DNA of 64,000 bases from JAAYED01 sp040772225 (GTDB lineage Bacteria; Chloroflexota; Anaerolineae; UBA1429), in contig JAXGYO010000002.1 in the NCBI GenBank assembly GCA_040772225.1, positions 310,001 through 374,000 of the forward strand. The letters run 5' to 3'. The notes under the pieces are model-generated. The model searched no databases. It saw nothing but the letters and a program-made list of their open reading frames with translations, and was not told the origin of the DNA. Shown piece by piece: positions 17,370 through 25,789 of the stretch. The position numbers and the translations under genes were made by a program. Positions within the stretch are counted from its first letter, which is position 1, and each line of letters starts with the position of its first letter.

Positions 17370-18458
17370 CTAGTCGTACCGGCCGAGTTCCAGCCCACGC
17401 TCGATAAAGTAGCGGTAGCTGTCATAGTCGACCGTGTTGGGAATCGAATGGTCGCTGTGGAGCACATAGCCATAGTGCCCCTTGACGATCGGAATCTTGG
17501 TCTCCAACTCGGCGTTGATGATCTCCCGATCGTTGCTGTACAGGGTGCGCACGTCGATGCCCCCCATAAAGGACAATCGCTCGCCATACTCTGCATACAG
17601 CTTGAGCAGGTCCATGCCGGCCTTGACCTCGATGACCTGCAGGCAGTCGATGCCCGCCTCCACCATGCCAGGAAGCAGCTTTTCAACGTTCCCACAGGAA
17701 TGCATGATTACCGGCAGGCCGTGGCATTGAGCAAAGCCAATCGTGTGGATATGCCCGGGCTGCACTATCTCGCGGTACATGGCCGGGGACATAAAAGGCC
17801 GCCCCTTAAAACCCATATCCTCATAATACCAGATCCCGTCGGGGTATCCTTCGCGCTCAAAGAGGATCTCCTGCAGGTGCACGGTCAGCCGCGAATACAC
17901 CGTGACCATGTCCTTGACCCAGTCCGGATCCAACGCCATGCCCATCAGCATGTACTGGTGGCCGCAGACGGGATGCATCAGCTCAAAGACGTTGACACCC
18001 GACCAGGCAAAGAACCGGTCGTGCTCTCTGGCGTAGGCTTTGGCCTGGCGGTAGCCCTGGAAGTCGATCCGACGCTCATCGGGCTCAAGCAGGTGCGGAC
18101 GCACCAACTCTTCCCAGGTGGCGCGATCGCGCACACGGAAATCCACATGCTCCGGCGTGGCTTCATGCAGCTTGTGCCGGCGCAACAGCGCTCCGTTGCC
18201 ATCCCGTGTCAGAATCGTCTCCTCGGTCTCCTCAATGACCTCGGGAACGGCATCTAGATCGGCTGTCATGGTAAAGGCCCAGTGCAGCGCCATATCAAAG
18301 CCAAAGTGATCCGCAAGGTTCTCCCCTGCCGTGATATGCCCCTGGTCGGTCCAGGCGCGCTGCGTGTCGTTCCAGAAATGCTCAAACAGGCCGATTCGAT
18401 CTACGGGCCGACGTTGCAGGATATTGGTGATGCGCTCAATGCCGGTCAAGGGTTGCAT
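17370..18458 (-). CDS. UroD/MtaA-family protein 1 (uroporphyrinogen decarboxylase-like)
   Basis: A 362-aa TIM-barrel protein of the UroD/MtaA superfamily. The C-terminal zinc-type motif VIMHSCGN (about residues 250-257) and the MGGIDVRTLY segment resemble corrinoid methyltransferases and UroD-like proteins rather than true heme UroD, whose N-terminal arginine motif is not seen. Function unknown. No corrinoid protein or heme gene is nearby; the neighbours are proS and glycan-degrading genes. A promoter lies upstream at 18500-18528. AGAAGGAAG precedes the ATG. Confidence 0.8.
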   Translation of the reverse strand: MQPLTGIERITNILQRRPVDRIGLFEHFWNDTQRAWTDQGHITAGENLADHFGFDMALHWAFTMTADLDAVPEVIEETEETILTRDGNGALLRRHKLHEATPEHVDFRVRDRATWEELVRPHLLEPDERRIDFQGYRQAKAYAREHDRFFAWSGVNVFELMHPVCGHQYMLMGMALDPDWVKDMVTVYSRLTVHLQEILFEREGYPDGIWYYEDMGFKGRPFMSPAMYREIVQPGHIHTIGFAQCHGLPVIMHSCGNVEKLLPGMVEAGIDCLQVIEVKAGMDLLKLYAEYGERLSFMGGIDVRTLYSNDREIINAELETKIPIVKGHYGYVLHSDHSIPNTVDYDSYRYFIERGLELGRYD

Positions 18459-18499
18459 AGGCTTCCTTCTAGTGGTGACGATCGTCGATACTGCCTGCT

Positions 18500-18528
18500 A
18501 TGGTACGCTGTACGGGTCTGACGATCAA
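18500..18528 (-). promoter_or_regulatory. Promoter for the UroD-like/proS/GH38/sulfatase run
   Basis: Minus-strand TTGATC (18523-18528), 17-nt spacer, TACCAT (18500-18505), about 42 nt upstream of the UroD-like start. It lies back-to-back with the promoter at 18597. Confidence 0.45.
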
Positions 18529-18596
18529 ATGGCCGCGGCTGAGGGGAGCGGTAACCGGCTTTGCCCAACAGTTGCAGATAAGGGCGTGCGGGCTGG

Positions 18597-18625
18597 TTGC
18601 GCAGTCTGCATCGGCTCACTAGAAT
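18597..18625 (+). promoter_or_regulatory. Promoter for the amidohydrolase/glk/UroD-like 2 operon
   Basis: TTGCGC (18597-18602), 17-nt spacer, TAGAAT (18620-18625), leaving a leader of about 55 nt to the ATG at 18686. Confidence 0.5.
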
Positions 18626-18685
18626 CAGGTCAAGAGACAGCCTCCGGGAGGCCACGCCGAGATTCTAGAGAAGGAGAACGAAACC

Positions 18686-19447
18686 ATGCGCATCGACGCA
18701 GACTGCCACCTGGCCGCACCATCTAACGGCACGGGTATCGGCGCAGACGAACTCATCAGACGGCTGGACGAGGTCGGAGTCGACCGGGCCATCACCTGGC
18801 CGATGGTCTCGTACACCCGTGACATCGCACCGGATAATGCGGCCATCTACCAGGCGCGCAAGGCACATCCCGACCGCATCATTCCCTTTGGTGGGGTCAA
18901 TCCCATGCTGGGAATAGACGTTGCTAGGGACGAGCTGAGACGGTGCATCGAGGAATACGGCGTTCAGGGGGTCAAGCTCAATGGCGCACGGGACGGCTAT
19001 TATATCGATGATCCCGCCCTCTCCCTCCCGCTGATTGAGATGATCGCGGTGGCTGGCCTGGTGCTGGCCTTTCACTGTGGCGCCAATGACTTTGAAAAGA
19101 CACACCCTTTCCGCGTAGCCAGAATTTCGGCCCAGTACCCCGACCTGCGCATCATGCTGGTTCATATGGGCGGCTCGGGCCTGCCCGACATCGCTGACGC
19201 CGTGGCGGATCTGGCAGCAGAGCACCCGAACTGGTACCTGATCGACTCTGAGGTCGAATACCGCAAGATCCACAAAGCACTGGCGAAACTGGGACCCGAT
19301 CGCATCTGCTATGGTAGCGATACGCCCTTCTGCCCCATGCGCTTTGAGTGGGGGCTGCGTCAGGTTGTGTATCAGGATCTGACGCCAGCAGAGCAGGATC
19401 TGGTATTCGGTGGTAACATCGCCCGCATGCTTGGCATGGCGGGGTAA
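18686..19447 (+). CDS. Amidohydrolase-2 family TIM-barrel hydrolase or decarboxylase
   Basis: A 253-aa metal-dependent hydrolase-like protein. It has an N-terminal DADCHLA, where one His of the usual HxH pair is Asp, then LVLAFHCGANDFE, MLVHMGGSGLPD, and a C-terminal CYGSDTPFC with the catalytic Asp. This resembles the amidohydrolase-2/ACMSD group rather than classical phosphotriesterases. Substrate unknown. AGAAGGAGAACG precedes the ATG. It is the first gene of a three-gene run with glucokinase (51 nt gap) and a UroD-like protein. Confidence 0.75.
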   Translation: MRIDADCHLAAPSNGTGIGADELIRRLDEVGVDRAITWPMVSYTRDIAPDNAAIYQARKAHPDRIIPFGGVNPMLGIDVARDELRRCIEEYGVQGVKLNGARDGYYIDDPALSLPLIEMIAVAGLVLAFHCGANDFEKTHPFRVARISAQYPDLRIMLVHMGGSGLPDIADAVADLAAEHPNWYLIDSEVEYRKIHKALAKLGPDRICYGSDTPFCPMRFEWGLRQVVYQDLTPAEQDLVFGGNIARMLGMAG

Positions 19448-19498
19448 GCACGGCTTTGATGTTCAAACACATCCAGCACAGCCCGGCGGGGATGAGAT

Positions 19499-20506
19499 AT
19501 GACTAGAGAGATCTACCTGCTCGCAGGCGATATCGGGGGCACCAAGACGGACATGGCGGTATACTCCTCCCGCGGAGGGCCCCACATACCGATTGCCAAG
19601 ACCACGGTCCGCAGCGCGGACTATCCCAATCTCGAGTCTGCGGCAAACGAGTTTCTTGAGGATGTGGGTATGGAGGTCCAGGCCGCGGCCTTTGGCGTCG
19701 CCGGGCCCGTGGTCGACGGCAAGGTGGTGGGAACAAACTTGCCGTGGTCGCTGGACGAAGCTGTGCTCCGCCCTGCGCTGCGCTGCGAGCAACTGACGCT
19801 GCTCAACGACCTTCAGGCCATCGCGAATGCGGTGCCTTTTTTCGAGGGGGACGATCTCCTCACTCTGAGCGCCGGCGATCCGGCACCCGGCGGCGTGCTG
19901 GCGGTTGTCGCGCCCGGCACCGGCCTGGGCGAGGCGTTTCTCACCTTTGAGCAGGGGCGCTATCGCGCCTACCCTTCCGAGGGTGGCCATGCCAGTTTCA
20001 GCCCCAACTCGGATCTCGAACTCGGGCTGCTAGCCTATCTGCGGCGGAGATATCCCCACGTCAGTGCCGAGCGGGTTTGTTCGGGTCGCTGGATGATCAA
20101 CCTGTACGAGTTCCTGCGTGATGAGGGCCACGCTATCCCGCCCGACTGGCTCGTCGCTCAATTGGCGACGGCAGATGACCCCACGCCGGTGCTGGTGACT
20201 GCCGCCCTGGATGAGGAGCGGCCCTGTGAGATCGCCCGCGGCGTACTGGACCTGTTTGTGCGCATCCTAGGGGGTGAGGCGGGGAACTTGGCGCTCACCG
20301 TGCTCGCAACCGGCGGCGTGTACCTGGGCGGAGGTATGCCACCACGCATTCTGCCCGCGATCGCGTCGGGCGCGCTCATGGAAGCCTTTCGCGCCAAGGG
20401 ACGCCTCTCCTACATTGTCGAGCAGATCCCCGTCCACGTGATCCTGCAGCCCCAGGCGGGCCTGCTGGGCGCGGCCGCCTACGGTCTGGAGATGCTGCGC
20501 TCATGA
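19499..20506 (+). CDS. glk: Glucokinase (Glk family)
   Basis: A 335-aa hexokinase-fold kinase of the E. coli Glk type rather than ROK. It shows the ATP phosphate-1 motif GDIGGTKTDMAVYS (residues 7-20), FGVAGPVVDGKV, the sugar-binding LLNDLQAIANAVPF with catalytic Asp near 104, the PGTGLGEAFL loop and SEGGHASFSP. ROK zinc cysteines are absent. It phosphorylates glucose to glucose 6-phosphate. The next gene starts inside its last codons (ATGA overlap), so a UroD-like protein is translationally coupled to it. Confidence 0.9.
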   Translation: MTREIYLLAGDIGGTKTDMAVYSSRGGPHIPIAKTTVRSADYPNLESAANEFLEDVGMEVQAAAFGVAGPVVDGKVVGTNLPWSLDEAVLRPALRCEQLTLLNDLQAIANAVPFFEGDDLLTLSAGDPAPGGVLAVVAPGTGLGEAFLTFEQGRYRAYPSEGGHASFSPNSDLELGLLAYLRRRYPHVSAERVCSGRWMINLYEFLRDEGHAIPPDWLVAQLATADDPTPVLVTAALDEERPCEIARGVLDLFVRILGGEAGNLALTVLATGGVYLGGGMPPRILPAIASGALMEAFRAKGRLSYIVEQIPVHVILQPQAGLLGAAAYGLEMLRS

Positions 20507-21510
20507 CCCTATCCGGTCAGCAACCCGGACACATGTCTTCCCGCGAGGTCGTAAGCCGCGCCGTGCACTTTCAGGGGCCGGATCGGCTCCCTCTGCGCTT
20601 TCGCAGCCTGGGGCTGGACGATACGCATCACGTGGCTACCAACGCGCGGGGCACGGGCGATCATGCGCTGCGGCAAACGATGGATGAGTGGGGCTGCGTG
20701 TGGTCGCGCAGTGAGATCGCCAACATGGGCCAGGTGCGCGGCCACCCGCTCGAGGACTGGTCCCGTGAGGCGGTCTATCGCTGGCCAGACCCGAATGACG
20801 CCGTCTACTATGCCGGCATGGAAGCGCGCTTCACCGGTAGCGAGAACAAGTACGTCACGACCTCGATCTTTATGCTGCTATTTGAGCGGATGCACGCCCT
20901 GAGGGGCATGAGCAACGTACTCTTGGAGCTGCGAGCAGATCCCGGGCGTATGGCCTATCTGGCCGACCGCATCATGGATTTCGACCTGCAGGTCATCGAC
21001 AACATCGGCGGGATGTTCCCCGGGCGGATCGACGGGTTCACCTTTACCGACGACTGGGGCACCGAGACCGCGACCTTTGTGAGCCCGCGCCTGTGGTGCG
21101 CCTTTTTCCAGCCGCGCTATGCCCGCATCTTTGAGGCAGCGCACGCCCAGGGCTGGGACGTGTGGATGCACTCCTGCGGCAAGGTCAACGCCATCATCGA
21201 GCCGTTGATCGAGATCGGTCTGGACGTGATCAATCTGCAGCAGCCCAGAGCACTCGGGATCGACGAGATCGGCCGCCGGTTCGCCGGGCGCATCTGCTTT
21301 GAGTCGCTGTGCGACATCCAGCGCACGCTGCCCTTTGAGGGACGCGAAGCCATCGAGGCCGAAGCGGCACTGCTCCTGGCCAGGTGGGCCACGCCTGAGG
21401 GGGGCTTTGTGCTCTCAGACTATGGCGACGGCGAGGCCATCGGCGTGCCGCTGTGGAAAAAGCAGGCGATGCTCGATGCCTTTGTCAATCAAGATCCCTA
21501 CCGCCGCTGA
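20503..21510 (+). CDS. UroD/MtaA-family protein 2
   Basis: A 335-aa UroD-like TIM barrel. The central FTDDWGTE segment and the WMHSCGKVNAIIEPLIEIGLDVINLQQP region carry the His and Cys of the putative metal site; FESLCDIQRTLPF follows. It differs clearly from UroD-like protein 1 but shares the HSCG motif. The function is unresolved. Translational coupling with glk suggests a role in carbohydrate metabolism rather than heme synthesis. Confidence 0.78.
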   Translation: MTLSGQQPGHMSSREVVSRAVHFQGPDRLPLRFRSLGLDDTHHVATNARGTGDHALRQTMDEWGCVWSRSEIANMGQVRGHPLEDWSREAVYRWPDPNDAVYYAGMEARFTGSENKYVTTSIFMLLFERMHALRGMSNVLLELRADPGRMAYLADRIMDFDLQVIDNIGGMFPGRIDGFTFTDDWGTETATFVSPRLWCAFFQPRYARIFEAAHAQGWDVWMHSCGKVNAIIEPLIEIGLDVINLQQPRALGIDEIGRRFAGRICFESLCDIQRTLPFEGREAIEAEAALLLARWATPEGGFVLSDYGDGEAIGVPLWKKQAMLDAFVNQDPYRR

Positions 21511-21527
21511 GAGATCCGAGGACCGGC

Positions 21528-21552
21528 AAGGGCTGGCCACAGGCCAGCCCTT
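21528..21552. terminator. Bidirectional hairpin terminator
   Basis: A perfect 11-bp stem (AAGGGCTGGCC / GGCCAGCCCTT) with a 3-nt loop between convergent UroD-like 2 and the flavin-reductase-like gene. CCTTTACT follows on the plus strand. Confidence 0.65.
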
Positions 21553-21555
21553 CCT

Positions 21556-22128
21556 TTACTGCGCCAGCGTCCGGCCGATCCGCCAGGCTTTGCCCAGGTG
21601 TTCGCCGAGCGCATAGTACTCGCCGTCGGGCGTAAAGATCAGCGGATCTGCGGCCCGGGCGTCAAGATGCCCGCGCTCGTCGAGGGCGCCCTCGTCGACA
21701 TGGGTCTCGATGATCTCCGCCACATAGAACCAACCTTTGCCCGCCGCGAGTTTGTCCACCACGCGGCACTCTAGATTTACCGGACACTCCGCCACTAACG
21801 GTGCCGAGATATGGCGTGCAGGGACCAGTGTCCATCCACAGGTGGCCGCCTTGTCGGGATCCTGCTGACCGCTGACACTGCCACAATAGTCCACCCCGAC
21901 AGCCATGTCAGCCGTTGGGATGTTCACTGTAAAGCATCCTTGATGCTCGAGATAGGGCGTTGTATAGTGGCGCGCGCCGATCTCAAGGGTAAGCATGGGA
22001 GGCTGCCCACCGATGACGCCAATCCATGCTACCGTCATCAGGTTGGCGCCAACATCGGTCTTGACCGCTAACAGGATCGCCGGCATGGGCAGCAGGTTTG
22101 TCGTGGGGCCGAGTTGTCTCTTGCCCAT
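21556..22128 (-). CDS. Flavin reductase-like, FMN-binding split-barrel protein
   Basis: A 190-aa protein of the flavin reductase-like superfamily. An N-terminal PAILLAVKTDVGANLMTVAWIG segment, HYTTPYLEHQGCFTVNIP and the DYCGSVSGQQDPDKAA loop form the FMN site. Members either reduce flavins or bind FMN as electron carriers. It begins 13 nt after the uronate-isomerase-like stop, so it is probably co-transcribed with that gene. A redox link to the isomerase is not obvious. Confidence 0.8.
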   Translation of the reverse strand: MGKRQLGPTTNLLPMPAILLAVKTDVGANLMTVAWIGVIGGQPPMLTLEIGARHYTTPYLEHQGCFTVNIPTADMAVGVDYCGSVSGQQDPDKAATCGWTLVPARHISAPLVAECPVNLECRVVDKLAAGKGWFYVAEIIETHVDEGALDERGHLDARAADPLIFTPDGEYYALGEHLGKAWRIGRTLAQ

Positions 22129-22141
22129 CGCCGCAGACTCC

Positions 22142-23440
22142 CTACTCCAGTTCGATGATGTCCATCGGATTGTTGATCAGCAGATCCTCGGCAAACAGCA
22201 TCGCCTCGTCGAAGGAGAACGGCTCCATGTTGGGATGGATCAGGCTGCGTTCCATCCGCTCTGCCAGCGCTGCCGCGAGCTCAAACTTGAACATGCGGAA
22301 CTTGGGCAGGATAAAGTCCAGGTAGTAGGCATCAGAAAAGTACCCGATCGTCTTGTTCCCGGGCACCGCGTCGATGCGCCGGCGGATCTCCCGCGCTATA
22401 TCAGTGGGTTGATTCGAGTACCACCAGTGGCCACTGGGATAGACGTTATGTCGAATCCATGCTGCTGCGGTTAGCTCCAGCCCCGAGGTATCTGACAGCA
22501 CCGCCGTTGGGAATCGCACATCGGCGTATGTGTTAAAGATATAGTCATAGCCGGACATGGAGTTGACCGAGTCAAACAGATCCTGTCCCATGGGGACGCC
22601 CTGCTGGTAGACATCGCGGCTCACCCCGATCATCAGGTGATAGGGTCTTTTGAACGTGCGGCAGGCGTCGCAGATGCGATTGATGGCGAACTTGCCCCAG
22701 GCCTCGCGATCGGTGGCGTCCCAGGCAGTGCCCGCGATGGCCTTGTCCAGAAGCCGCTGGCCATCCTCGTCGCTCACAAAACCCGTACGAAAGTTGCTCG
22801 GGATCGACATGGCCGCATAGCCCATACCATGGCTGACAAACTTTTCAAATGTGCGCGCGATGACGGCCCGGAAATCATCCACGGTGCGGATCTCGCGCCC
22901 GAGAAAGCGGCTGAGCCCATCCCGATCGTTCGGACGATCCATCCACAGCACAAAGGGCTCTGTGCGCAGGCACGGGGCATAAAAACTTCTGTCCAGACCT
23001 TCAAGGTCTTCGTCATACTGGTTCGTCAAGAACACGCGGATGATGTCCGCCTGGGCGATGAGTTCCTCGGCCCACTCGTCTCTGCCCATCACATCAACGG
23101 AGCGATCAAAGATCGCCTCCCAGTTGTCATCGATCTCCCACTCCTGGGCATCAATCCCGAGTAACTCGCGCGAAATGGTCATCAGCCAGTCATACTGCAC
23201 CGTGTTGCGGATAAACTCTAGCTTTGGGTACACCAGCCGCGTCAACTCGCGCGGATCGTCAAATGGCAAAGTGGTGCCATCAAAGGCGGCCGAGTTCGTC
23301 AGCTCTGTATAGTAGTGGTAGCTGAGAATCTCACCGATATTCCGCGCCGTGCCGGCCTTCCAGTTCACATGGGTATGGACATCCAGAATCGGCAGCGTGT
23401 TTATCTCTTCGTACAGCTCTTTGACGAGTGTCACATTCAT
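22142..23440 (-). CDS. Uronate isomerase-like amidohydrolase-superfamily protein
   Basis: A 432-aa TIM-barrel protein. Its N-terminal LDVHTHVNW provides the HxH metal motif, and later segments (MIGVSRDVYQQG, GHWWYSNQPTDI, GYFSDAYYLDFILPKFRMF) resemble UxaC-type glucuronate/galacturonate isomerases, which are about 470 aa. Divergence is substantial, so isomerase activity on hexuronates is an inference supported by uxaE and uxuB elsewhere in the window. GAAAGGAGATCACG precedes the ATG. The promoter at 23500 carries an inverted repeat, and a FadR-type regulator lies directly upstream. Confidence 0.65.
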   Translation of the reverse strand: MNVTLVKELYEEINTLPILDVHTHVNWKAGTARNIGEILSYHYYTELTNSAAFDGTTLPFDDPRELTRLVYPKLEFIRNTVQYDWLMTISRELLGIDAQEWEIDDNWEAIFDRSVDVMGRDEWAEELIAQADIIRVFLTNQYDEDLEGLDRSFYAPCLRTEPFVLWMDRPNDRDGLSRFLGREIRTVDDFRAVIARTFEKFVSHGMGYAAMSIPSNFRTGFVSDEDGQRLLDKAIAGTAWDATDREAWGKFAINRICDACRTFKRPYHLMIGVSRDVYQQGVPMGQDLFDSVNSMSGYDYIFNTYADVRFPTAVLSDTSGLELTAAAWIRHNVYPSGHWWYSNQPTDIAREIRRRIDAVPGNKTIGYFSDAYYLDFILPKFRMFKFELAAALAERMERSLIHPNMEPFSFDEAMLFAEDLLINNPMDIIELE

Positions 23441-23460
23441 CGTGATCTCCTTTCATCGAA

Positions 23461-23512
23461 ATCGAGGCACCGGGCGAGTCGTCCGGCTGCGATAGGATGA
23501 TTATGCCTCGAT
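23461..23512. promoter_or_regulatory. Spaced inverted repeat, candidate operator
   Basis: A perfect 9-bp inverted repeat: ATCGAGGCA at 23461-23469 and TGCCTCGAT at 23504-23512. Centres are 43 bp apart, about four helical turns. One half overlaps the -10 region of the uronate-isomerase-like gene and the other lies downstream of the expected transcription start. The regulator is unknown. Confidence 0.4.
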
Positions 23513-23529
23513 ACCGCCCAGTTGCGCAA
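23500..23529 (-). promoter_or_regulatory. Promoter of the uronate-isomerase-like gene
   Basis: Minus-strand TTGCGC (23524-23529), 18-nt spacer, CATAAT (23500-23505). The -10 and spacer overlap one half of the inverted repeat. Confidence 0.4.
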
Positions 23530-23555
23530 CCAAGAAAGCGCCAGGGCATACCGGT

Positions 23556-24215
23556 TCAGGATGTCTCCCCTAACTCGTGAGTCAGCAGATCATAATAGCG
23601 CGCCAGAGAGGCCTCGGCGGCCAGCCTATCCCGGTCGCGCAGCCCCTCCTGCAACTCTACATGCACAGCATAGCGAGGCCGCCGATCCTCCGATGGCGAG
23701 ACTCCCGCGAGTTGCTGATACGCAAGCCAACAGTAGCGAAAGAGCCCCTCTAGCAAAGGGTTGTCGAGACATCCCACTAGAAGACTGTGAAAACGATACT
23801 CGGCCGCCAGCGCCGTATCAGCGGATTGCATCTCCGACAACGTCTGCTCAAGCACGTCCAGATCGTCTGTCGTGAGGCGGTTCACGGCAAAGCCGACCGC
23901 ACCAGTCTCCAGCGCCTGACGCGTCTGCAGCACATGCTCGGCCATGCGATCGTCAAAGAGGGCGCTAAAGCTCAGATTTCGCAGTATCGGCCCAAAGTCA
24001 TAGGCTTGAAGGAACATGCCGACACCGTGGCGGATAGTCAACACGCCGCTGGCCTCCAGCGAACGCACCGCCTCTCGCATAGAGGCAACGCTGATGCCGA
24101 ACTCGGAGGCCAGATCGGACAGCGGCGGCAGAGCATCACCGGCGCGCAGGCCGTGCTCCAGAATGTAGCGGTACAACAGATCGAGCGACGTCTCGTGAAC
24201 CGACTGCGTCAGCAT
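23556..24215 (-). CDS. GntR-family transcriptional regulator, FadR/FCD subfamily
   Basis: A 219-aa regulator. Residues 1-70 form the winged HTH (LRAGDALPPLSDLASEFGISVASMREAVRSLEASGVLTIRHGVGMF), and the rest is an all-helical FCD ligand domain (TRQALETGAVGFAV, YRFHSLLVGCLDNPLL). The last canonical metal-ligand His of many FCD domains seems to be replaced (LARYYDLL). Two related palindromes just upstream suggest autoregulation. Its neighbours, the uronate-isomerase-like gene and divergent galK, are likely targets; FCD effectors are typically sugar acids or other organic acids. Confidence 0.88.
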   Translation of the reverse strand: MLTQSVHETSLDLLYRYILEHGLRAGDALPPLSDLASEFGISVASMREAVRSLEASGVLTIRHGVGMFLQAYDFGPILRNLSFSALFDDRMAEHVLQTRQALETGAVGFAVNRLTTDDLDVLEQTLSEMQSADTALAAEYRFHSLLVGCLDNPLLEGLFRYCWLAYQQLAGVSPSEDRRPRYAVHVELQEGLRDRDRLAAEASLARYYDLLTHELGETS

Positions 24216-24232
24216 GAACCACCGTTCAAGTC

Positions 24233-24246
24233 ATCCGATATCTGAT
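24233..24246. promoter_or_regulatory. Putative operator site B for the FadR-type regulator
   Basis: The near-perfect palindrome ATCCGATATCTGAT, 18 nt upstream of the regulator start. It shares the ATCnGATATCnnAT pattern with site A. Confidence 0.45.
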
Positions 24247-24261
24247 GTCTACTCCCGATGA

Positions 24262-24275
24262 ATATGATATCCGAT
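24262..24275. promoter_or_regulatory. Putative operator site A for the FadR-type regulator
   Basis: ATATGATATCCGAT; its reverse complement matches site B at 11 of 14 positions. Centres are 29 bp apart, suggesting two dimers or a loop in the regulator/galK divergent region. Confidence 0.4.
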
Positions 24276-24377
24276 CAGGATCACGTGTCAATACCCCTGG
24301 CTAGGTCCGGCCGGCCAAGAGGTGTCTGTGCTGCAGTGTGCACACGCTCAGAGCGCCCCAGGTATCCCAGATCTCCC

Positions 24378-24406
24378 TTGCAGCCTGTCGCCGGGGCATC
24401 TATACT
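24378..24406 (+). promoter_or_regulatory. Promoter of galK
   Basis: TTGCAG (24378-24383), 17-nt spacer, TATACT (24401-24406). It lies inside the longest open frame, so the far-upstream ATG at 24258 is unlikely to be the real galK start. Confidence 0.55.
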
Positions 24407-24428
24407 CTGGCGCAAGATTGTGCGAGGA

Positions 24429-25778
24429 GTGAGTGAGCGCTTGGACCTGCGGTCAGTCTACGGTGACGATCATGCCCTTTTGGATGGCCAGTTTCGGCGA
24501 TACTATGCGGCACTTGAGGCCTTTGCTGAGCATTACGGCCGCGGCCCAGTAAATATCTTCCGGGCACCCGGACGGGTGAATCTGATTGGGGAGCACACGG
24601 ACTATTCCCAGGGCTATGTGCTTCCCGTCGCGCTCGATCGTGACGTGCTCCTCTTGGCCAGAGCACGCCCGGATGGCCAGGTGCGTCTGTGCAATATAGA
24701 ACCCGAATTCGGGCCATCTGCATTCTCCCTTGCCGCGTCGATCCCCTCGGCCCCACCTGGTGATTGGTCCAACTATGTGCGCGGTGCTGCGCAATTGATG
24801 GCGACTGAATTTGGCGCGACCACCGGGATGGATGCCCTCGTGTGCGGTGCCGAGCCGCTCGGGATTCCCCGCGGGGCAGGATTGTCGTCATCGTCCGCGC
24901 TCACGGTGGCAGCCGGGCTCGCACTGGCGGAGCTCAACGGACTGAACCTGGCTCAGGCCACCCTGGCTGAGGCCTGCGGCAGGGCCGAATGGTACGTTGG
25001 CACCCGGGGCGGGATTATGGATCAGTTTGCCTCACTCGTATCCAGGACTGATTCGGCGCTATTGCTGGACTGCCGTCCCGATGCCATTTCGGGTCGTTAC
25101 ACTTACCGCCACGTACCCCTCCCCCGGGATTGTGCCATCATGGTGGTCGACAGCGGGACCCGGCACAACAACACGGGGCCGCTCTTTAACACCCGGGTGG
25201 CAGAGGTACGCACAGCCGTTGCGCTGCTGCGCCAAGTCTATCCGGAGATCAAGTACCTCCGTGACATGGAGGGCATCCCATGGGAAGAGTACGCGGACCT
25301 GCTCCCCGAGAGGATCTCGACTACCGAACTGGAAAACCGCGGCCTATCGCTGGGCCGACTGCTCGATAGCGGTACTCAACCACCTACGTCGGATCTTTAT
25401 GTCCAAGCCCGTTGCAGACATGTCATTACTGAGAATGCCCGGGTACTCAAAGCGGTCAGCGCCCTGGAGAGAGGGGACGTGCCGCAATTCGGCCAGCTCA
25501 TGAGCCAGGCACACAGAAGCGTCCGCGACGACTTTGAGGTCAGCACGCAAGAGCTAGAGATCCTCACTAAAATCGCGCTGCGACTGCCCGGGGTCTACGG
25601 AGCACGCCTCACGGGCGCCGGCTGGGGAGGGTGTATCGTGGCTCTGGTCGAGCGGACCTGTGCGGATAGCTTTGCCGATAGCATACAGCGCGACTACTAT
25701 AGCGCTACGGGCATCGCGGCACGAGCCTTTGTCTGTCAGGCGAGCGCTGGCGCCTGCCGGGTGAGCGATATCAACTAA
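24429..25778 (+). CDS. galK: Galactokinase
   Basis: GHMP kinase converting galactose to galactose 1-phosphate. The galactokinase signature PGRVNLIGEHTDYSQGYVLP, the ATP loop GIPRGAGLSSSSALTVA with catalytic-region residues, WYVGTRGGIMDQFAS and the C-terminal TGAGWGGCIVALV are all intact. The start is uncertain: GTG 24429 gives 449 aa but overlaps the AGGAG; GTG 24420 and TTG 24441 are alternatives. The far-upstream in-frame ATG is excluded by the promoter at 24378. It heads a run with the C_GCAxxG protein and an aminopeptidase. Confidence 0.88.
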   Translation: MSERLDLRSVYGDDHALLDGQFRRYYAALEAFAEHYGRGPVNIFRAPGRVNLIGEHTDYSQGYVLPVALDRDVLLLARARPDGQVRLCNIEPEFGPSAFSLAASIPSAPPGDWSNYVRGAAQLMATEFGATTGMDALVCGAEPLGIPRGAGLSSSSALTVAAGLALAELNGLNLAQATLAEACGRAEWYVGTRGGIMDQFASLVSRTDSALLLDCRPDAISGRYTYRHVPLPRDCAIMVVDSGTRHNNTGPLFNTRVAEVRTAVALLRQVYPEIKYLRDMEGIPWEEYADLLPERISTTELENRGLSLGRLLDSGTQPPTSDLYVQARCRHVITENARVLKAVSALERGDVPQFGQLMSQAHRSVRDDFEVSTQELEILTKIALRLPGVYGARLTGAGWGGCIVALVERTCADSFADSIQRDYYSATGIAARAFVCQASAGACRVSDIN

Positions 25779-25789
25779 CAGGAGCAGAG

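Noticed and set aside
17370..21510. Heme biosynthesis function for the two UroD-like genes
   Set aside because: No other heme genes are nearby and the N-terminal substrate-binding signature of true HemE is not visible.
23461..23512. Transposon terminal inverted repeats
   Set aside because: Only 9 bp, 34 bp apart, no target duplication or transposase; the position suits an operator.
24258..24428. N-terminal extension of galK from the upstream ATG
   Set aside because: It overlaps the operator-like sites and the galK promoter and is not conserved in galactokinases.
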